Shown: positions 1 through 4,994, counted from the first letter of the stretch. The stretch: 6,068 nt of DNA from an uncultured bacterium (GCA_905215595.1 CAJMQZ010000118.1:1-6068); one strand, 5' to 3'. Translations and numbers: made by a program. Notes: generated from the letters alone by a model not told the origin.

Positions 1-230
1 ACCTGCCCGTGTGCATTGCCAAGACCCAGTACAGCTTCAGCGACAACGCCAAGCTGACCGGTGCCCCCACCGGCTTTACCATGGAGGTGCGCGAGGTGCG
101 TCTGGCCGCCGGTGCTGGCTTTGTGGTCGTCATCTGCGGCAGCATCATGACCATGCCCGGCCTGCCCAAAAAGCCCGCCGCCGTGAACATCGATGTGGAC
201 GCCGATGGTAAGATCACCGGCCTGTTCTGA
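1..230 (+). CDS. fhs: Formate--tetrahydrofolate ligase, C-terminal fragment (5' end outside the window)
   Basis: The visible 75 codons (first full codon at base 3) read LPVCIAKTQYSFSD at the start and MTMPGLPKKPAA near residues 49-60, ending in GKITGLF. These are hallmark C-terminal segments of formate--tetrahydrofolate ligase (10-formyltetrahydrofolate synthetase), a cytosolic enzyme of about 555 residues. The family joins formate to tetrahydrofolate using ATP, giving 10-formyl-tetrahydrofolate for purine and formyl-methionine synthesis. The P-loop and active-site core lie upstream of the window, so only the C-terminal end can be judged; it is intact and stops normally with TGA. The GTG at base 9 is an internal Val codon, not a start. 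A strong terminator follows 18 bases later, so this is probably the last gene of its transcript. Family assignment is secure from these motifs. Confidence 0.93.
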   Translation, partial: LPVCIAKTQYSFSDNAKLTGAPTGFTMEVREVRLAAGAGFVVVICGSIMTMPGLPKKPAAVNIDVDADGKITGLF

Positions 231-248
231 TAAAAAAGCCCGATAAAG

Positions 249-291
249 CACAAAAGGCGCTGTCCGCAAGGACAGCGCCTTTTGTGTTTTT
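249..291 (+). terminator. Intrinsic terminator of fhs, possibly bidirectional
   Basis: Arms 249-265 and 270-286 form a perfect 17-bp stem around the loop GCAA, followed by a run of T (287-291). On the plus strand C(GCAA)G is a GNRA-type tetraloop, which favours plus-strand function, that is, ending fhs. The hydrolase gene on the other strand stops at 291-293, directly beside the stem. On that strand a weaker T-rich stretch (complement of 232-237) follows the stem, so the hairpin may end both converging transcripts. Confidence 0.9.
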
Positions 292-1190
292 CACTCCATG
301 GTGTGGCTGCAAAGGTAATCCACCCATGCGGCGTAGCCCTCCGGCTTGATATGGTAGCCGTCCGGCTGGGCATAGCTTTCGATCAGGTCACCATTTTCGT
401 CTGCCAGCACCTCCCAAAGGTTGAGGAAGTAGCAATCTTTTTCCAGTGCAATGGCGGCAAGTTCGTTGTTAATGTGGCACAGGCGGTCGCGGTTCAGCCC
501 TGCGTGGTTTGCCTGTGCGCTCACCTCCGGCCGTACCGGCGTGATAGACTGCACATAGATCTTTGCATCCGGCAGTGCCTGACTGATCATATCCAGCATC
601 AGGCGGTAGTAGGTCAGAAAACTGGTGTAATCAGTGTCCCTCCCCAGCACGTTGCTGCCCAGCAGTACATAGACGGCCTCGGGCTGCTGCGCGGTCAAAG
701 CGTCCAGCGGGATCTCCGTCACGCCGTCTGCCCGCTTGCAGCTGGTACCGTTGACAAAGGCGTTGGGGCCTACCCCCTTATAAGCGCAGAACTGCGCCCC
801 GGGCAGACCGGTATCGTAGATCTGCAAGCCCTGCGTCAGGCTGTCGCCCACAAAACTGACCTGTGCAAACCAGCTTTTTTCCACCGGAGCGCTGGCCGGC
901 AGCGCCGCCATGCGGAAGTCCAGCGCGGTCTCGGTGCTGTCCCCCAGCGTCTGCACCCGGAGCTGCCGCGCCAACGGATAGCTGACCGTGTTCCATGTGT
1001 TGTCCGTGGTCACCTGCCGCAGAATGGTGTTCTGGCTCAGGGCGGTGTCCACGCGCTCCCGGTGCAGCACCTTCCACAGGATGCCAATAGCGCTCAGCAG
1101 AGCCACCAGCGCCAGAAGGGCAACGATAATAAACACTCTGCGCCAGCGCCTGTGCAGGATGCGCCGCCGGTATTCCTGATAATCTGCCAT
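291..1190 (-). CDS. Membrane-anchored SGNH/GDSL-family hydrolase
   Basis: This 299-residue protein has a basic N-terminus (RRRILHRRWRR, residues 8-18), then one hydrophobic segment (about 19-40). It is probably a signal anchor with the C-terminal domain outside the membrane. The SGNH blocks are visible: GDSLTQG at 115-121 (nucleophile Ser117), the block II Gly near YKGVG (137-141), LGSN at 177-180 (oxyanion Asn180), and DGYH at 277-280 (catalytic Asp277 and His280). Family members are serine esterases or acyl-hydrolases acting on O-acetyl or lipid esters. An extracytoplasmic one could trim acyl groups from cell-envelope polysaccharide, but that substrate is inference. The ATG at 1190 is preceded by GGGGGGA a few bases upstream. 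The gene appears monocistronic, divergent from the 1412 gene and convergent with fhs. No key residue is missing. The specific enzyme cannot be named. Confidence 0.88.
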   Translation of the reverse strand: MADYQEYRRRILHRRWRRVFIIVALLALVALLSAIGILWKVLHRERVDTALSQNTILRQVTTDNTWNTVSYPLARQLRVQTLGDSTETALDFRMAALPASAPVEKSWFAQVSFVGDSLTQGLQIYDTGLPGAQFCAYKGVGPNAFVNGTSCKRADGVTEIPLDALTAQQPEAVYVLLGSNVLGRDTDYTSFLTYYRLMLDMISQALPDAKIYVQSITPVRPEVSAQANHAGLNRDRLCHINNELAAIALEKDCYFLNLWEVLADENGDLIESYAQPDGYHIKPEGYAAWVDYLCSHTME

Positions 1191-1236
1191 TGTCGTCCCC
1201 CCACTTCTGGCCCGGGATACGGGCTGTTCTATTTAT

Positions 1237-1264
1237 AGTATAGCATAACTGCACTCAACAGCAA
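1237..1264 (-). promoter_or_regulatory. Predicted sigma-A promoter of the SGNH hydrolase gene
   Basis: On the minus strand, TTGCTG (1259-1264) and TATACT (1237-1242) are 16 bases apart. TG one base upstream of the -10 box makes it an extended -10. It lies about 45-75 bases upstream of the ATG at 1190, and the intervening leader carries the G-rich ribosome binding site. The -35 is only a partial match, so the extended -10 probably carries much of the strength. Confidence 0.6.
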
Positions 1265-1281
1265 ACCCCATTTGCCAAAAA

Positions 1282-1336
1282 TGTGCTGTCGGTTTTGCAC
1301 GGTACGGGGCTGTTTTGGTGCAAAACTGACAGAGCA
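1282..1336. repeat. Long imperfect inverted repeat between divergent promoters
   Basis: Arms 1282-1300 and 1318-1336 pair over 19 positions, with a 17-base spacer. The inner 13 positions (GTCGGTTTTGCAC against GTGCAAAACTGAC) are complementary apart from one G/T. The repeat lies upstream of both -35 boxes, the hydrolase promoter at 1237-1264 and the promoter at 1350-1379. It is therefore outside either predicted transcript and more likely a protein-binding site or a remnant element than an RNA structure. Related GCAAAC/GCAAAAC words recur at 1261-1266, 1320-1326 and 1342-1347. Confidence 0.5.
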
Positions 1337-1349
1337 CTGCCGCAAACGC

Positions 1350-1379
1350 TTGCATCCCATAGGCAGAATGTGTTATACT
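1350..1379 (+). promoter_or_regulatory. Predicted sigma-A promoter of the 95-residue hypothetical gene
   Basis: TTGCAT (1350-1355) and TATACT (1374-1379) are 18 bases apart. TG at 1371-1372 adds an extended -10. Transcription would begin near 1386, giving a leader of roughly 26 bases that contains the ribosome binding site AGGGAGG (1397-1403). Confidence 0.7.
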
Positions 1380-1411
1380 AGGATGAATCAAACGACAGGG
1401 AGGCTTTCACG

Positions 1412-1699
1412 ATGGCATATACACCGAAACTGACTTATAAAGGCAAGCCCCTCGTCCGCAAGGACAACGAGCTGTATTACGGCAGCATGACCGACCCCTA
1501 TGTGTTGTATCTGCAGATTTTGACCACCACCCCGGTGGGCGAGCAGCAGGTAGCCGACAAGGTGCACCTGATGCTGCTTTCTACCGATACCACCAAGGCA
1601 CCGCAGGAGCGCGTAGCGCGTCAGACCACCAAGCATGGCCTGTACAACGCGCTGGACATCGGCGGCATCTGGCTGCAGAAGGCCAACGAGACCCGCTGA
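1412..1699 (+). CDS. Small hypothetical protein, 95 residues, conserved-type
   Basis: I do not recognise a named family. The gene is credible: AGGGAGG (1397-1403) sits 8 bases before ATG, a good promoter lies upstream, and a strong terminator begins 17 bases after the stop. The protein is soluble-looking, with no signal peptide, membrane segment or cysteine. It opens with MAYTPKLTYKGKPLVRK, has tyrosine-rich YYGSMTDPYVLYLQI (residues 23-37), a likely beta-strand pattern through VHLMLLS (51-57), and ends with a probable helix around GLYNALDIGGIWLQKA (76-91). I have an impression of similar short proteins opening MAYTPKLTYKGKPLVR in other Clostridia, but could not check this. It is transcribed alone, divergently from the SGNH hydrolase, so neighbours give no firm hint. 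No function is assigned. Confidence 0.85.
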   Translation: MAYTPKLTYKGKPLVRKDNELYYGSMTDPYVLYLQILTTTPVGEQQVADKVHLMLLSTDTTKAPQERVARQTTKHGLYNALDIGGIWLQKANETR

Positions 1700-1715
1700 A
1701 CCAAATTAAAATGAA

Positions 1716-1756
1716 CAATGCCGGGCAGTCTGCGGACTGCCCGGCATTGCGTTTTT
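1716..1756 (+). terminator. Intrinsic terminator of the 95-residue hypothetical gene
   Basis: Arms 1716-1730 and 1735-1749 make a perfect 15-bp GC-rich stem closed by the loop TGCG, followed by C and G then TTTTT (1752-1756). As plus-strand RNA, C(UGCG)G fits the very stable UNCG tetraloop class, which supports plus-strand function. Confidence 0.88.
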
Positions 1757-1824
1757 ACAGGGACGATTTGGAATGGCCTTCGCGTGCGCTTTGGCCATAT
1801 TCATAGGAATTTCTTTTTTAGATT

Positions 1825-1860
1825 GCAATTTTGGAAAATCTGCGGATTTTCCAAAATTGC
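1825..1860. repeat. Second perfect hairpin, AT-rich, possible terminator of the zinc-ribbon gene or intergenic palindrome
   Basis: Arms 1825-1840 and 1845-1860 form a perfect 16-bp stem with loop TGCG. The central eight bases TCTGCGGA are identical to the centre of the terminator at 1716-1749. It begins 25 bases beyond the stop of the minus-strand gene at 1886, so it could end that transcript. However, no T-run follows on the minus strand (the bases there run AATCTAAAAAAG), and only CTTTT follows on the plus strand. The region between the two hairpins (1757-1824) holds no gene. Confidence 0.6.
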
Positions 1861-1885
1861 CTTTTCACGGGCGATGAAGAAGCGT

Positions 1886-2461
1886 TTACTCCTCGGTCAC
1901 CTCAAAGTCCAGCGGCTCGCCGCAGTTGGGGCACTTGGGTGCGCCGTCCAGCAGCTCGTCCTCTTCAAATACGGCGGTGTTGCCGCAGGCGGGGCAGGTC
2001 ACCTCGTACTGCACAGGGGCGTCCTTGGCTTCGTCCTCGTCGCCTTCCAGTGCGACCTCAAAGGTCACGCCGCAGTGGGCGCAGTTGGCTTCGCCTGCAT
2101 CCAGATCATCCTCGCTGACGTAGACGGTCTCGCCACAGGCGGGGCAGGCTACCTCATAGAAGGGCTCGCTGGCGATGTCGTCATCTCCCGCATCCTCATC
2201 CTCGTCGGCTGCGTCGTCGTCCTCGTCCTCGGCATCCTCGTCCTCGCACAGGTCGGCCTCCAGATCCTCCAGCTCCTCGCTCAAATCGTTGATCTGGTCG
2301 TAAGCGCGGGTCAGATCCTCGTCCATGGCGGCAATGGCATCGGCCATCTCACCCAGCAGAGCGGCCATAGCCTTGATGATCTTACCCTCTTTGGTGCTCT
2401 CATCCACGCCCAGACCGTCCACTAAGCCCTGCAGGTAGGCTGCTTTCTTGTTCAGTTCCAT
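1886..2461 (-). CDS. CD1247-type protein: N-terminal helical domain, acidic linker, two zinc ribbons
   Basis: The 191-residue product has three parts. Residues 1-68 are helical (KKAAYLQGLVDGLGVDES, then a heptad-like DQINDLSEELEDLEADL that may form a coiled coil). They resemble the domain named after Clostridioides difficile CD1247. Residues 73-95 are almost entirely Asp/Glu/Ala, a flexible acidic linker. Residues 103-190 hold two zinc ribbons of the CPxCG type: C106/C109 with C127/C130, and C156/C159 with C177/C180. Such ribbons usually bind one structural zinc each and mediate nucleic-acid or protein contacts. No catalytic motif is visible and the function is unknown. AGGAGGG (2470-2476) lies 8 bases before ATG. 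There is no convincing promoter in the 72-base gap from efp, so it is probably co-transcribed with efp, hinting at a translation-linked role (inference). Confidence 0.85.
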   Translation of the reverse strand: MELNKKAAYLQGLVDGLGVDESTKEGKIIKAMAALLGEMADAIAAMDEDLTRAYDQINDLSEELEDLEADLCEDEDAEDEDDDAADEDEDAGDDDIASEPFYEVACPACGETVYVSEDDLDAGEANCAHCGVTFEVALEGDEDEAKDAPVQYEVTCPACGNTAVFEEDELLDGAPKCPNCGEPLDFEVTEE

Positions 2462-2491
2462 CTGAAATGCCCTCCTAACTTATAATACAAA

Positions 2492-2520
2492 ACCGGGCAA
2501 ACGGTTGCCCGCTGCCCGGT
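2492..2520 (-). promoter_or_regulatory. Attenuator-like hairpin pair between efp and the zinc-ribbon gene
   Basis: Two alternative stems share bases. Arms 2492-2499 with 2513-2520 give an 8-bp stem (ACCGGGCA/TGCCCGGT), and arms 2495-2500 with 2505-2510 give a 6-bp stem (GGGCAA/TTGCCC). Read as minus-strand RNA, the outer stem ends in GGU and is followed by UUUG, a short U-run of the kind seen in weak terminators. It begins 13 bases after the efp stop codon. It could lower, without blocking, transcription into the downstream gene. Regulation itself is inference. Confidence 0.5.
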
Positions 2521-2533
2521 ATGCGACAAATGA

Positions 2534-3091
2534 TCAGACGCGCTCCATATACTCGCCGGTGCGGGTATCGATGCGGATGTGATCGCCCTCGTTGATGAAC
2601 AGAGGCACACGGATCTCGGCGCCGGTCTCAACGGTAGCGGGCTTCAGGGTGTTGGTAGCAGTGTTGCCCTTGACACCCGGCTCGGTCTGGGTGACTTCCA
2701 GCTCGATGAAGTTGGGGATCTCGACGCTGAACACCTTGCCCTTGTAGCTCAGCAGCTTGCACAGCTCGTTCTCCTTGCAGAACTTGAAGTTATCGGGCAC
2801 ATCGCTTGCGTTGACGGGGATGTCATCGTAAGTCTCGTTGTCCATGAAGTGGTACAGATCGCCATCCTCATAGCTGTAGGTCACGTCCTTGCGCTCGATG
2901 AAAGCCTGCGGGAACTTAGCGGTGGGGTTGTAGCTGGTCTCAACCACAGAGCCGGTGATCACGTTCTTGGTCTTGGTGCGGACAAAGGCAGCGCCCTTGC
3001 CGGGCTTGACGTGCTGGAACTCAACGACCTGAAGAACCTGGCCGTCCTGCTCAAAGGTCACGCCATTGCGAAACTCGCCTGCAGAAATCAT
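2534..3091 (-). CDS. efp: Translation elongation factor P
   Basis: The 185-residue length is exactly typical of EF-P. The N-terminal KOW-like domain opens MISAGEFRNGVTFEQDGQ and carries HVKPGKGAAF at 28-36, with Lys32 at the tip of the PGKG loop. This is the position that reaches the peptidyl-transferase centre and is modified in many bacteria. The central OB domain (about 65-125) and C-terminal OB domain (about 130-185, with the signature region PGVKGNTATNTLKPAT at 138-153) are complete. EF-P binds ribosomes stalled on consecutive prolines, between the P and E sites, and promotes peptide-bond formation. GGAGGA (3098-3103) lies 6 bases before ATG, and a good promoter sits upstream. No EF-P modification gene is visible here, so whether Lys32 is modified and by what cannot be said. 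The zinc-ribbon gene follows on the same strand. Confidence 0.98.
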   Translation of the reverse strand: MISAGEFRNGVTFEQDGQVLQVVEFQHVKPGKGAAFVRTKTKNVITGSVVETSYNPTAKFPQAFIERKDVTYSYEDGDLYHFMDNETYDDIPVNASDVPDNFKFCKENELCKLLSYKGKVFSVEIPNFIELEVTQTEPGVKGNTATNTLKPATVETGAEIRVPLFINEGDHIRIDTRTGEYMERV

Positions 3092-3142
3092 AGGAATTCC
3101 TCCATTAGTTTAATCTCAAATGCTTAACGCATATCTCTATTT

Positions 3143-3171
3143 ATTTTACCCAATCCGTTTGCATTTGGCAA
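3143..3171 (-). promoter_or_regulatory. Predicted sigma-A promoter of efp
   Basis: On the minus strand, TTGCCA (3166-3171) and TAAAAT (3143-3148) are separated by exactly 17 bases. The start site would fall near 3136, giving a leader of roughly 45 bases ending in GGAGGA. It starts about 40 bases past the stop of the upstream TIM-barrel gene, so efp can be transcribed independently of it. Confidence 0.75.
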
Positions 3172-3210
3172 GGGGTTTCGGCAAAAAAGACGATAAAAAC
3201 ACAAAATTTT

Positions 3211-4080
3211 TTACGTTTTGCACGCTGCATGGTACATCTGCTGCATAGCCCCGGCATCCTCAGCCTGCGTGCCTGCGCTCTCGCAGATGATAACCGGCTG
3301 CAGCTTCCGCTCAGCCAGCAGTTCCATCAGCGGCTGCGGCTCCGGGCCGAACTGGGTCTCGGCAAAGGTCCAGTGGCGCTTTTCGCCGCCCGCCGAATAC
3401 TCGATGCGGGAAAAATGCACATGGAACCGTTCTGCCCGTTGGTCCCCCAGCTTTTCTGCCATGCGGTCAAGGATGGCAGCGTAGTCCTCTTTCGAGCGGA
3501 TGCCGCCCAGAGTGCGGGCATTCAGGTGGCCGAAGTCGATGCAGGGCGTAATGCGCTTATCCACGCTGCACAGCGCCAGCACCTCGTCCAGTGTGCCCAG
3601 CTGGCCGATCTTGCCCATGGTTTCCGGGCAGAGAGTCATATCGGCAAAGCCTGCTTCGTCCAGCGCTTCCACGGCACGGCGCATGGTATCCAATGCTTTT
3701 TCAAGGGCCGCTTCCCGGCTCTGCTTGCCGCAGCTGCCGGAGTGGAAGATGATGCGTCTGCCGCCCAGCGCTTTGCACACCGCCGCACTTTGCAGCAGAT
3801 ACTGGATGCTGTTGAGCCGCTTTTCCTCTTCCAGACTGGACATGCTGATATAATACGGTGCATGCACGCTGAACAGGATATCCTTTGGCCCGGCCAGTGC
3901 GGCCATTTTTGCAGCCTTGTCCAGCCCCAGACGCACGCCGCGCCCGCACTGGTACTCGAAGGCGTTCAGTCCCATCTTTGCGGTGTACTCCGGCACATCC
4001 AAGCTGCTTTTGTAGCCTTGGGCGGCAAAGCTGTCGCTGGTGCCTGCGGTGCCGAACCGGATGTTCCAAGTCTCTCTCAC
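3211..4080 (-). CDS. Endonuclease IV-like TIM-barrel protein (AP endonuclease family 2)
   Basis: The 289-residue protein matches the length and metal-ligand spacing of endonuclease IV (E. coli Nfo). His73 (SVHAPY), His113 (IIFHSG), Glu153 (CPETMGK), Asp182 and His185 (CIDFGH), His222 (HVHFS), His237 (KRHW) and Glu267 (ICESAG) align in order with Nfo H69, H109, E145, D179, H182, H216, H231 and E261. The ninth ligand, D229, falls on Lys235. Nfo-type enzymes cut DNA 5' of abasic sites using three zinc ions; the Lys would weaken the third site. AP endonuclease activity is therefore plausible but unproven, and a sugar-isomerase-like role in the same fold is the alternative. The start is GTG at 4080, overlapping the stop of the YqeG-type gene as GTGA. 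GGGGAGG (4090-4096) lies 9 bases upstream, so the pair is translationally coupled. Confidence 0.85.
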   Translation of the reverse strand: MRETWNIRFGTAGTSDSFAAQGYKSSLDVPEYTAKMGLNAFEYQCGRGVRLGLDKAAKMAALAGPKDILFSVHAPYYISMSSLEEEKRLNSIQYLLQSAAVCKALGGRRIIFHSGSCGKQSREAALEKALDTMRRAVEALDEAGFADMTLCPETMGKIGQLGTLDEVLALCSVDKRITPCIDFGHLNARTLGGIRSKEDYAAILDRMAEKLGDQRAERFHVHFSRIEYSAGGEKRHWTFAETQFGPEPQPLMELLAERKLQPVIICESAGTQAEDAGAMQQMYHAACKT

Positions 4081-4580
4081 AGGGTCTTACCTCCCCGGTC
4101 GTAGTACTTCTGCCAGTGCTTCTTTTCCCACTTGCGCTTGAGGATGACCTGTGCACCCAAATCCGGCCCGCGGGGGATGACCATCAGCCCGGGAATGCCG
4201 TACAGCGCCGCCACCATGCGGTCGGCGTAGAGCTGGTCGCCCACCATGGCCATCTGGCGGTGTTTCACGCCCATGCGGTGCTGTGCTACCATCAGCGCAA
4301 AAGGCAGGGGCTTGGCGGCGCGGTACAGGTAGGCAAGGCCCAGCTTTTCCGCAAAGGGGCGCACCCGCTTTTCCGCACCGTTGGAGACGATGGTCAGCTT
4401 TACCCCGGCCTTGCGCATGGTGTCAAGCCACGCGGCCACCTCCTCCGGCAGCTCCTGACTGCGGTCTGCGGTCAGGGTATTGTCGATATCCAGCACCAGC
4501 GCCGTGATGCCCTTGGCAGCAAGCCATTCCGGCGTGATATGGGTAACGTCCTTAAAAACATATTCGGGGGTAATGAGCAT
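4077..4580 (-). CDS. YqeG family HAD IIIA-type phosphatase
   Basis: The 167-residue cytosolic protein carries all four HAD motifs: DIDNT at 31-35 (nucleophile Asp31, acid/base Asp33), SNG at 66-68, Lys90 in AKPLP, and GDQLYAD at 114-120 (Mg-binding Asp115 and Asp120). It has no large cap domain. The opening LITPEYVFKDVTHITPEWL is typical of the YqeG group. This group is related to the mitochondrial Gep4 phosphatidylglycerophosphate phosphatase, so a role in phosphatidylglycerol synthesis is possible but not shown here. AGAGGG (4588-4593) lies 7 bases before ATG. I see no clear promoter in the gap after the rpsU terminator, so expression probably depends on read-through from rpsU or a weak start. 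The stop overlaps the GTG start of the TIM-barrel gene by 4 bases, indicating coupled translation. Confidence 0.92.
   Translation of the reverse strand: MLITPEYVFKDVTHITPEWLAAKGITALVLDIDNTLTADRSQELPEEVAAWLDTMRKAGVKLTIVSNGAEKRVRPFAEKLGLAYLYRAAKPLPFALMVAQHRMGVKHRQMAMVGDQLYADRMVAALYGIPGLMVIPRGPDLGAQVILKRKWEKKHWQKYYDRGGKTL
4090..4096 (-). promoter_or_regulatory. Ribosome binding site that sets the GTG start of the TIM-barrel gene
   Basis: GGGGAGG on the minus strand sits 9 bases before GTG at 4080, inside the end of the YqeG-type reading frame. No ATG with comparable spacing competes, and the GTG gives the full N-terminal strand WNIRFGTAG expected of the barrel. Confidence 0.75.
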
Positions 4581-4620
4581 AAATAGACCCTCTCAGTCTG
4601 CCCTGCGCAAAGCGGCTTTA

Positions 4621-4658
4621 AAATGAAAATAGGGGAACCTGCAGAACAGGCTCCCCTA
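4621..4658 (-). terminator. Intrinsic terminator of rpsU
   Basis: Arms 4630-4641 and 4647-4658 pair over 12 positions around a 5-base loop. The only imperfection, 4637 with 4651, is A/C on the plus strand but a U-G wobble in minus-strand RNA, so the structure belongs to the minus transcript. After it the RNA reads UUUUCAUUUU, an interrupted U-tract that may allow some read-through to the phosphatase gene. It lies about 58 bases past the rpsU stop. Confidence 0.8.
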
Positions 4659-4715
4659 CATCGGCGTTAGCAACGCGTTTAAAATCTAAAGCAACATGCG
4701 ATTCCAAGCAATCAA

Positions 4716-4892
4716 TTACTTGAACTTGCGCTTGCGGGCTGCTTCGGACTTCTTCTTGCGCTTAACAGACGGCTTCTCGTAAGCCTCGCGCTTACGGACC
4801 TCTGCGAGCACACCGCTGCGGGCAGTGCTGCGCTTGAAGCGACGCAGTGCGCTCTCCAGCGACTCGCCCTCTTTAACACGAATTTCCGACAT
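4716..4892 (-). CDS. rpsU: 30S ribosomal protein S21
   Basis: Translating from ATG at 4892 gives a 58-residue, very basic protein. It begins MSEIRVKEGESLESALRRFK and continues with a RSGVLAEVRKREAYEKPS segment (residues 25-42), then a Lys/Arg-rich tail ending in RKRKFK. This is the standard S21 sequence and length for Firmicutes. S21 sits on the small-subunit platform near the anti-Shine-Dalgarno end of 16S rRNA and assists initiation. GGGAGGG (4899-4905) lies 6 bases before ATG. A near-consensus promoter lies about 64 bases upstream of the start codon and a hairpin terminator follows, so it is largely a single-gene unit between leuS and the YqeG-type gene. Codon use is uniform with few rare-looking codons, fitting high expression. 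A longer reading frame on the same strand in another frame (4712-4984) is a shadow. Confidence 0.97.
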   Translation of the reverse strand: MSEIRVKEGESLESALRRFKRSTARSGVLAEVRKREAYEKPSVKRKKKSEAARKRKFK

Positions 4893-4955
4893 CTTATTCC
4901 CTCCCTTGGACCGTGAGGCAGGAATTTCGTTGTTACATGGTAACTAACAGTAGAC

Positions 4956-4984
4956 AGTATAGCGCATTTTATCCGGTTCGTCAA
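4956..4984 (-). promoter_or_regulatory. Strong sigma-A promoter of rpsU with A-tract upstream region
   Basis: On the minus strand, TTGACG (4979-4984) and TATACT (4956-4961) are exactly 17 bases apart, the best promoter in the window. A-tracts at 4987-4993, 4999-5003, 5008-5011 and 5023-5027 (A on the minus strand, apart from 5008-5011) lie directly upstream of the -35, where an UP element would be. The leader contains a small inverted repeat GTTAC-ATG-GTAAC (4932-4944). Confidence 0.85.
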
Positions 4985-4994
4985 CCTTTTTTTG

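Noticed and set aside
282..1238. Long plus-strand open frame of 318 codons
   Set aside because: It lies antisense to the SGNH hydrolase, has no ribosome binding site or recognisable domain, and starts inside the fhs terminator stem. It is a frame shadow in GC-rich DNA.
1773..1798. ATGGCC...GGCCAT inverted repeat between the two hairpins
   Set aside because: The 6-bp arms with a 14-base spacer are weak and have no U-run or neighbour to explain them.
1718..2425. Plus-strand open frame of 235 codons
   Set aside because: It starts inside a terminator hairpin and runs antisense to the zinc-ribbon gene, whose Cys motifs are clearly real.
2482..2487. TATTAT as a -10 box for the zinc-ribbon gene
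   Set aside because: No -35 is found at proper spacing, and transcription would start inside the ribosome binding site.
2579..3127. Plus-strand open frame of 182 codons
   Set aside because: It is antisense to efp and hydrophobic only as a by-product of the efp codons.
3202..3220. Possible terminator after the TIM-barrel gene (CAAAA/TTTTG stem followed by T-rich DNA)
   Set aside because: The stem is only 5 AT pairs and overlaps the stop codon. The T-richness is suggestive but not enough to call.
3229..4104. Plus-strand open frame of 291 codons
   Set aside because: It is antisense to the TIM-barrel gene, whose eight metal ligands are preserved; the plus-strand product shows no motif.
3885..4586. 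Plus-strand open frame of 233 codons
   Set aside because: It spans the antisense of two overlapping genes and has no start signals.
4932..4944. GTTAC-ATG-GTAAC inverted repeat in the rpsU leader as an operator or S21 autoregulatory site
   Set aside because: The 5-bp arms are too short to separate from chance, and no known S21 leader structure is recognised.
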